Source: an uncultured Trueperaceae bacterium
Lineage (GTDB): Bacteria > Deinococcota > Deinococci > Deinococcales > Trueperaceae
Direction of reading: 5' to 3'
Assembly (NCBI GenBank): GCA_937907415.1
Contig: CALCHY010000030.1
Coordinates: 1-8,876, forward strand
DNA length: 8,876 bases
Shown here one piece after another: positions 5,071 to 8,876 of the stretch. The first letter of the stretch is position 1. Each line of letters begins with the position of its first letter. The notes under the pieces are model-generated. The model did not search any database. It was not told where the DNA came from and saw only the letters and a program-made list of their open reading frames with translations. The position numbers and the translations under genes were made by a program.

Positions 5071-6399
5071 GTGAGTAGTAAGACGAAAGCCACGAACGAC
5101 GTTACCGAGGTAATCGACCCGGTAGCAGAGGCAGCCGAACGGCTCACAGCCGCCGAGGCTGCGGTGAAAGCCTGCGCGATGGAGATCGCAACTCGTGCTG
5201 AGTCGGTGACCCGACTCATTGAGGAATCAGTGGATGACGATCCGAGTAACGATGACGAGGCTGCCGCTCAGATAATGGCGGCAGAAACCGCATTACGTCT
5301 CGCTGAAGGCCGGTTGCCGCGCCTTCAGGAGGTCGCTGCAATCGCCGAAGCGGAACATCGGCGACTGAATACGGGCGCCGTTCTGGCGCGCGTCTCTGCT
5401 GACCCTGCGGTAACCGGTGAGGCTCAGCGGGAGATCGCACTCAGCTTCGGGGGATTCGTCACCCTAGCTCAAGCGCAGGCCTTGGCCGATCTTCGGGAGG
5501 TTGAGGCACGGCGCGCGGCGCTGGCCGCTCAGGCGCGCGCCGCCGGGCTGCCGTGGGCCGTCGATCACCCGGCGCTGAACATTCGCACAGCGCGCGGGCT
5601 GGTGCCACCGATCAGCGGATTGATACCCCCATCCGGTCCGACATCACCGGAGGCGGTTATCGCGGCTGTGCGAACTGGTACCTATGACCCTGAGGACATG
5701 CCCGTGGTCGAGCTGATCGATGACGCCGACCAGGTAGACGACGACGACGCGGCCTACGGGCGCGAGCTACTGAGTCAGGTCACCGGGGCGGACGTCCAGC
5801 CTTTGACGGCATACGACCCGCTGGACGGTGGCGCGTACGCCGCCATCCGATCGATCGGAATCAAGGACGATCGGATCGTCCTTGACGCGACCCTCATCGG
5901 TACCCGGCCGGAGTCAAACCGACCGGAGCACGGGCCGGTCGCCAAGGGCGCCATTCTGGTGTTTAGCTCCCAGGTCGATACCCGTGGGCGTTTCACTGCC
6001 GAGATCATCGACCCACGCCGCCACGACGGACCGATAGACCTGGTGTCGGTGTCGAATGCCGTAACCGCCGCAATCCGTGCCGTGCCACAGGAACGCTGGC
6101 CCGATGTACTTCAGCGATCCATGGACGATGACTTCGTCCTGTCCGCTCGCGTCGAGGCTGGCGACGATCCCCGCACCTGCCAGGTGCGCTGGACCCGGAC
6201 CAGGGACGGGGCAACGTGGCCGGAAACGCTGCCCATCGGCCACGTGCGCGACGCGCTGGTCGGCCTCCCGATCGCCGGGGCGGGCCAGGTCCGTGATGTA
6301 CAGGTTGGTGAAGGCGGAGTGTACATCCTGATCTTCAACGCCGCCGAAGACGCGGAGGCCGCGTCGAAGATGGCTCCTAGCAATGCGCAATCCCACTGA
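5071..6399 (+). CDS. 442-residue protein of unknown function, coiled-coil N-terminus
   Basis: The start is GTG, with GAGAGG ending 9 bases before it (5056-5061). The N-terminal 160 residues are alanine/glutamate-rich and helical, probably coiled coil (EAAERLTAAEAAVKA near 20-34; LREVEARRAALAAQARAAG near 141-159), broken by an acidic stretch at 52-63. A proline-rich linker (LVPPISGLIPPSGPTS, 177-192) follows, then an acidic patch (DDADQVDDDDAAYG, 217-230). The C-terminal half (about 245-425) is a mixed alpha/beta domain with repeated strand patterns such as DDRIVLDATLIG and GGVYILIFNA. No membrane segment, signal or catalytic motif is visible. It is the first of three overlapping genes. The fold suggests an assembled or scaffolding protein, or one that binds a partner through its coiled coil. 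I cannot name a family. Codon 75 (5293-5295) is TTA. Confidence 0.88.
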   Translation: MSSKTKATNDVTEVIDPVAEAAERLTAAEAAVKACAMEIATRAESVTRLIEESVDDDPSNDDEAAAQIMAAETALRLAEGRLPRLQEVAAIAEAEHRRLNTGAVLARVSADPAVTGEAQREIALSFGGFVTLAQAQALADLREVEARRAALAAQARAAGLPWAVDHPALNIRTARGLVPPISGLIPPSGPTSPEAVIAAVRTGTYDPEDMPVVELIDDADQVDDDDAAYGRELLSQVTGADVQPLTAYDPLDGGAYAAIRSIGIKDDRIVLDATLIGTRPESNRPEHGPVAKGAILVFSSQVDTRGRFTAEIIDPRRHDGPIDLVSVSNAVTAAIRAVPQERWPDVLQRSMDDDFVLSARVEAGDDPRTCQVRWTRTRDGATWPETLPIGHVRDALVGLPIAGAGQVRDVQVGEGGVYILIFNAAEDAEAASKMAPSNAQSH

Positions 6400-6712
6400 C
6401 GACGGTTTGATGCGCTGGGCGCATGACGAGAGCTGCGATGTAGTCACCCGACTAGAGTTCGCCATGGCAGCACGCGTGAACTCCGATGGACACGCCCAGT
6501 TCAAGCCCGGCGAGCTAGCGATGATCCTAGGGACCGAGACAGATCGGGGACGGGAGCCACTTGGGCTCTACAGCATGTCCCGCGCACTGGGAGACGCGAA
6601 ACGGCGTGGACGTGTGCTCCCGCCTAGCAGTGTTCGATGCCTTATCGCGCCGCCGACTGTGACCCGGGGCGCGGCGGGGCGAGGATGTCGTATCCATGGT
6701 GTTTCGACATGA
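6383..6712 (+). CDS. Small winged-helix-like protein of actinobacterial mobile elements
   Basis: A 109-residue protein overlapping the previous gene by 17 bases. LEFAMAARVNSDGHAQFKPGEL (24-45) followed by LYSMSRALGDAKRRGRVLPPSS (62-83) looks like a winged helix-turn-helix: a conserved entry helix, then a recognition helix with basic residues. The tail carries C86 in VRCLIAP and C102-x-x-H105-G in GCRIHG, a possible metal site. From memory this pattern, ending in a cysteine/histidine motif, is common in uncharacterised small proteins of actinophages and integrated elements; no search supports this here. An alternative start at 6410 would remove nine residues and the overlap; neither start has a good ribosome binding site, so coupling is likely. 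Its stop overlaps the next start as ATGA. It may regulate its neighbours or act in replication. Confidence 0.8.
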   Translation: MRNPTDDGLMRWAHDESCDVVTRLEFAMAARVNSDGHAQFKPGELAMILGTETDRGREPLGLYSMSRALGDAKRRGRVLPPSSVRCLIAPPTVTRGAAGRGCRIHGVST

Positions 6713-7392
6713 GGTGGCGGGAGGATGCCGTCGAGACAATACGGTCCGCCGCTGAGGCGATCGTTGGGGCGTCCTATCGTGCCACTCTCGCGCGCTGGGC
6801 GCATGCCAACGGCGGCGGAGATATTCGGTTTCCGAGTGATCCCAAGGATTGGCCAGCGCCAACCACCGAGGCCGAAGCGCTGGCGCTCCTGCGGGACTCG
6901 TGGCCGCGCTATTGGCCAGAGGCGGTGATGGCGATTGCGTCGTCTCGTGCCCTTGCTGACCATGATCTAGTTACGGCGTCGATATATTGCTGGCACGTTT
7001 ACACGGGCATCGCGCGGCCACGTGATCGGGCGCGAGTGTTGGCGATGTTCGCAGTCTTGCCCGTTGCTGGCGCGAATGCGCCCATCCCCTCTGATCCGGG
7101 CCGATGCTATCGCGGCCTGACGGTGCCGCCGAAGGGGCGGCAGGGTGTGGGGTTGTCATGGACCCCGCATTACGGTTTTGCGGTGAAGGTGGCTCACCAT
7201 TGGGCGAAGATGACCGGCGGAAACGCGGTAGTGCTGTCCACGGTCCCGCTGCGTGACGCGGTAGTTGCCTGCCTCAGACTCGGTGATCCGAAAACTGAGC
7301 CGACTAGGGTTGAGTACATAGTCGATCCGGCGAAGCTTGGTCGCGTGGACCGTCAGGTACTAGACGCTAATGCGGCCGAGGCTGCCGCGTAG
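6709..7392 (+). CDS. Putative ADP-ribosyltransferase-fold protein
   Basis: The start at 6709 is chosen for its ATGA overlap with the previous stop. In-frame ATGs at 6637 and 6685 would give 251 or 235 residues but lack a properly spaced ribosome binding site. In the 227-residue form the N-terminal 120 residues are helical and unrecognised. The C-terminal part has the order expected of the R-S-E ADP-ribosyltransferase class: R135 in CYRGL, S150-W-T in VGLSWTP followed by an alanine-rich helix (FAVKVA), a strand VVLSTVP, and E202 in VEYIVDP. Such domains transfer ADP-ribose from NAD+ to a target. The substrate is unknown, and the single E without a second upstream E/Q makes activity uncertain. 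If active it could be a toxin, a phage-defence effector or a modifier of host or phage proteins. No obvious signal peptide, so it would act in the cytoplasm. Confidence 0.8.
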   Translation: MRWREDAVETIRSAAEAIVGASYRATLARWAHANGGGDIRFPSDPKDWPAPTTEAEALALLRDSWPRYWPEAVMAIASSRALADHDLVTASIYCWHVYTGIARPRDRARVLAMFAVLPVAGANAPIPSDPGRCYRGLTVPPKGRQGVGLSWTPHYGFAVKVAHHWAKMTGGNAVVLSTVPLRDAVVACLRLGDPKTEPTRVEYIVDPAKLGRVDRQVLDANAAEAAA

Positions 7393-7396
7393 GGTG

Positions 7397-7563
7397 GTTA
7401 GCGTGGCTAACTGATCGCTGCCAAAACTTGGGCTCCTCCAGGCTGGCTATCCACTGGCAGCCCGCGCAATCTTGCGCGAGAGGCTCCCGGGGTGGGGTAT
7501 GCGCTCATGGGCGCAGGGGGAGGGCGCAGCGTAGCCAATTGCCACCGATCGGTGAGCGCTACG
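7397..7563. other. Inverted repeats downstream of the three-gene cluster
   Basis: The 314 bases between convergent genes (7393-7706) hold no convincing gene. They contain GTTAGC-GTG-GCTAAC (7397-7411), CGCGC-AATCTT-GCGCG (7463-7478, with inner AA/TT), and the perfect 12-bp palindrome CACCGATCGGTG (7543-7554) nested within CGTAGC (7530-7535) and GCTACG (7558-7563). The last shares the CACC-NNNN-GGTG arms of the palindromes at 1972-2802. They may be RNA stems or protein sites. Confidence 0.55.
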
Positions 7564-7650
7564 GCTGGCGTTCGGCGGCTCGGTGGGCTGATGCCCCGGG
7601 GTCGATCCATCGGCGCTCTAATCCGGCGGGCGTACCGTAAACGCATACAG

Positions 7651-7684
7651 AACCGGCCCGGTCCGTAATGGACCGGGCCGGTTT
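7651..7684. terminator. Bidirectional terminator between convergent genes
   Basis: A perfect 14-bp stem, AACCGGCCCGGTCC (7651-7664) and GGACCGGGCCGGTT (7670-7683), with loop GTAAT. It separates the right-reading cluster from the left-reading gene at 7707 and should stop both, although T-runs are short (TTT on the plus side). Confidence 0.88.
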
Positions 7685-7706
7685 GGCATCTCCTAGCGGG
7701 TTGCTG

Positions 7707-8453
7707 TCAGTCCGCCAACGGGACTAGCCGCAGGTACTCGTACCCGCCGAGGTAGTGCCAAAAGTTGTCCGAGGAGTCCACCATGAGGCCCTGCTTCGCA
7801 AGCTCCGCGTGAAGCATCTGCTCATCAGCGAATCCAGCGCTTGCGGGGACGCGGAGCAGTCCGGTTCGTTTCTTTCGGTCGTAATCCCACACGAAACCAC
7901 GGAAGACGCGAACGCGGGTCCTGCGATCACGCTCCTTCACATCACGCGTCGCGTCGGCTATCTCTGCATCCGTCATGTATGTGCCGATGAGGCCCGGCCC
8001 TCTCTGCTGTAGCCTCACGTACTCGAATCCATCGAGGTAGCCGATGGTCTGCCGCGTCATCCAGTCCCGCAGGGGCTCCTGAACGGTGGCAATCAGAACT
8101 GCATCGCTCGTCGCCTCAACCGGGATGCGAAGCACTCCCTCATGGGTCGATTCATCCAATACCCACGCGATGCCATCGCCCCATTCCAGCGCCGCCAGTT
8201 GCCGCACGCTCCACTCCGAAATGATTGCGCTGGGCGGCGTCAGGCTGGCTAGACGCGCATCCGCGATGATCTTGCTCATGAGAGCTGCGCTTCGTCGGTA
8301 GTCGTGATGTGAGCGCACCGTCTCGACACTGCGCGATGCCTCGCGAACGTCGGCGCAGTCGCCCGCAAGCCGCTCTGCCGTCGAGAGGCGAACCGTCAAA
8401 GCCGCTACCGCGACGCGCTGGCGGCGCTCGCGCGCCTCCTGTTCAGTTTCCAT
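7707..8453 (-). CDS. 248-residue protein with a tandem duplicated domain, unknown function
   Basis: The start at 8453 is supported by AGGAG 9 bases upstream (8463-8467, minus strand). Extending to an ATG at 8552 would translate the integrase arm sites and is rejected. Residues 1-65 are helical and highly charged. Two related domains follow: W97 to L148 and W189 to L243. Both run W-x-x-D, then G-(V/L)-L-R-(I/V)-P (106-111 and 198-203), then about 25 variable residues, then Y-L-x-G-(F/Y)-E-Y-(V/L)-R-L (139-148 and 234-243). A charged linker (ATRDVKERDRRTRVRVFRG, 168-186) separates them. I do not recognise the repeat. No membrane segment, signal or catalytic motif is visible; it looks like a cytoplasmic binding protein. 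It is the only gene reading leftward at the right end, with its own terminator, a position where small elements often carry cargo. Confidence 0.85.
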   Translation of the reverse strand: METEQEARERRQRVAVAALTVRLSTAERLAGDCADVREASRSVETVRSHHDYRRSAALMSKIIADARLASLTPPSAIISEWSVRQLAALEWGDGIAWVLDESTHEGVLRIPVEATSDAVLIATVQEPLRDWMTRQTIGYLDGFEYVRLQQRGPGLIGTYMTDAEIADATRDVKERDRRTRVRVFRGFVWDYDRKKRTGLLRVPASAGFADEQMLHAELAKQGLMVDSSDNFWHYLGGYEYLRLVPLAD

Positions 8454-8512
8454 TCTGGCTATCTCCTGTAGTCCGGCCAGCGCCGGGTGCGCTGGGCTGG
8501 TGGCGCTGAGCA

Positions 8513-8556
8513 TACCCATAAACGGCCACTTTGTACCCACAAACATACCCATAAAC
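8513..8556 (+). promoter_or_regulatory. Right integrase arm-type sites (three copies)
   Basis: TACCCATAAAC at 8513-8523, TACCCACAAAC at 8534-8544 and TACCCATAAAC at 8546-8556, all in the same orientation as the left set. Start-to-start spacing is 21 then 12, the mirror of the left end (12 then 21). The consensus over both ends is TACCCAYWAAC. They lie 105-148 bases before the right attachment core. Confidence 0.85.
8515..8543 (-). promoter_or_regulatory. Possible promoter of the duplicated-domain gene, inside the arm sites
   Basis: On the minus strand TTTGTG (8543-8538), a 17-base spacer and TATGGG (8520-8515) fit a sigma-70-type promoter and would give a leader of about 55 bases. Both hexamers fall within integrase arm sites, so bound integrase would shut it off. 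Weak similarity only. Confidence 0.35.
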
Positions 8557-8585
8557 TAGGTGATTTACGTGAGTAGCCGTGACGC

Positions 8586-8615
8586 TATAGCCCGTTGAGC
8601 GGCGTGTATAGCCCG
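8586..8615 (+). repeat. Direct repeats TATAGCCCG between arm sites and right core
   Basis: TATAGCCCG occurs at 8586-8594 and 8607-8615, 21 bases (two helical turns) apart, with no gene here. Position and phasing suit binding of an excision factor, possibly the small HTH protein at 3454. No matching pair is seen in the left arm. Confidence 0.5.
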
Positions 8616-8660
8616 CACCAATGGCCATGCGTGACAGCGCGGGATGTACCGGGCGTATAT

Positions 8661-8696
8661 AGCGTAGGTGGTCGGTTCGAGTCCGACAGGCGGCTC
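8661..8696 (+). other. Attachment-site core, right copy
   Basis: An exact 36-base copy of 19-54: the T arm and acceptor 3' strand of tRNA-Thr without its 5' part or anticodon loop. The sequence to its left (GGGCGTATAT) does not match a tRNA, confirming this is the far end of the insertion and not a second tRNA gene. Excision between the copies would release a circle of 8642 bases. Confidence 0.95.
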
Positions 8697-8711
8697 CAGC
8701 ACAGGCCCCCA

Positions 8712-8731
8712 CCTGCACCGATGGGTGCAGG
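8712..8731 (+). terminator. Hairpin in host DNA beyond the right end, possibly the displaced tRNA terminator
   Basis: CCTGCACC-GATG-GGTGCAGG is a perfect 8-bp stem starting 15 bases past the right core. In the uninterrupted chromosome it would lie just after tRNA-Thr. There is no T-run. The remaining 145 bases to the window end show no gene I can support. Confidence 0.4.
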
Positions 8732-8876
8732 GCTGCGTTCAGGTGAACCCGGGCTCGCCGCTGCCCCCACGCACTCGTCACCATTGCCGGAATAATGCCG
8801 GCCGGTATGACGTTGCGCGAACAGTGAGCACAGACTATGCACCGAGTCCCGCGGCGTGGGTCCGCAATCAAGTCGA

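Noticed and set aside
4710..5219. A 169-codon open frame on the minus strand with a hydrophobic patch
   Set aside because: It runs antisense through the start of the 442-residue gene and across the hairpin region. Its hydrophobic part is the complement of the alanine/glutamate-rich coiled coil, and no ribosome binding site supports it.
5914..6504. A 196-codon minus-strand frame across the end of the 442-residue gene
   Set aside because: Antisense shadow without a ribosome binding site. Two overlapping plus-strand genes explain the region.
8454..8552. N-terminal extension of the right-end gene to an ATG at 8552
   Set aside because: The extra residues translate the integrase arm sites, while a good ribosome binding site supports the start at 8453.
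8585..8842. Minus-strand frame over the right attachment site
   Set aside because: It reads the antisense of a tRNA end, a well-known source of false gene calls.

Overview
The window holds a complete small integrated mobile element of about 8.64 kb, sitting in the 3' end of a tRNA-Thr gene (anticodon TGT). The partial tRNA opens the window. Its last 36 bases (19-54) recur exactly at 8661-8696, where no rest of a tRNA is present, so the two copies read as the attachment-site repeats at the element's ends. Fairly high GC, mostly G/C third codon positions, GTG start usage and the gene families suggest an actinobacterium. I cannot name a genus.

Layout, left to right: tRNA-Thr end and attachment core; a strong intrinsic terminator; three integrase arm-type sites; a full-length tyrosine integrase (161-1420, +); a small two-helix membrane protein on the opposite strand (1534-1812, -); about 1 kb without a convincing gene (1813-2878), filled with diverged repeats built around the palindrome CACCTATAGGTG; a 60-residue acidic protein with a strong ribosome binding site and a structured leader (2879-3061) closed by a terminator; a regulatory stretch with inverted repeats (3062-3453); a small MerR/excisionase-type DNA-binding protein (3454-3657) abutting a RepA-like AAA ATPase (3658-4629); a 440-base hairpin-rich gap; then three overlapping genes (5071-7392) for a 442-residue protein of unknown function, a winged-helix-like small protein and a protein with ADP-ribosyltransferase-like motifs; a strong bidirectional terminator; a convergent gene for a 248-residue protein with an internally duplicated domain (7707-8453, -); three more arm-type sites; and the right attachment repeat followed by host DNA.

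How it may work: the integrase and the small HTH protein would control integration and excision through arm sites whose spacing is mirrored at the two ends (12+21 on the left, 21+12 on the right). The ATPase, with the palindrome array or the hairpin region as a possible origin, suggests autonomous or helper-assisted replication after excision. I see no conjugation translocase, relaxase, capsid, terminase or lysis gene, so the element would have to depend on something else for transfer. A phage-satellite-like or minimal integrative-plasmid lifestyle is a reasonable inference, not a demonstrated one. The unrecognised genes at 5071-7392 and next to the right end are the best candidates for cargo such as defence or phage interference.
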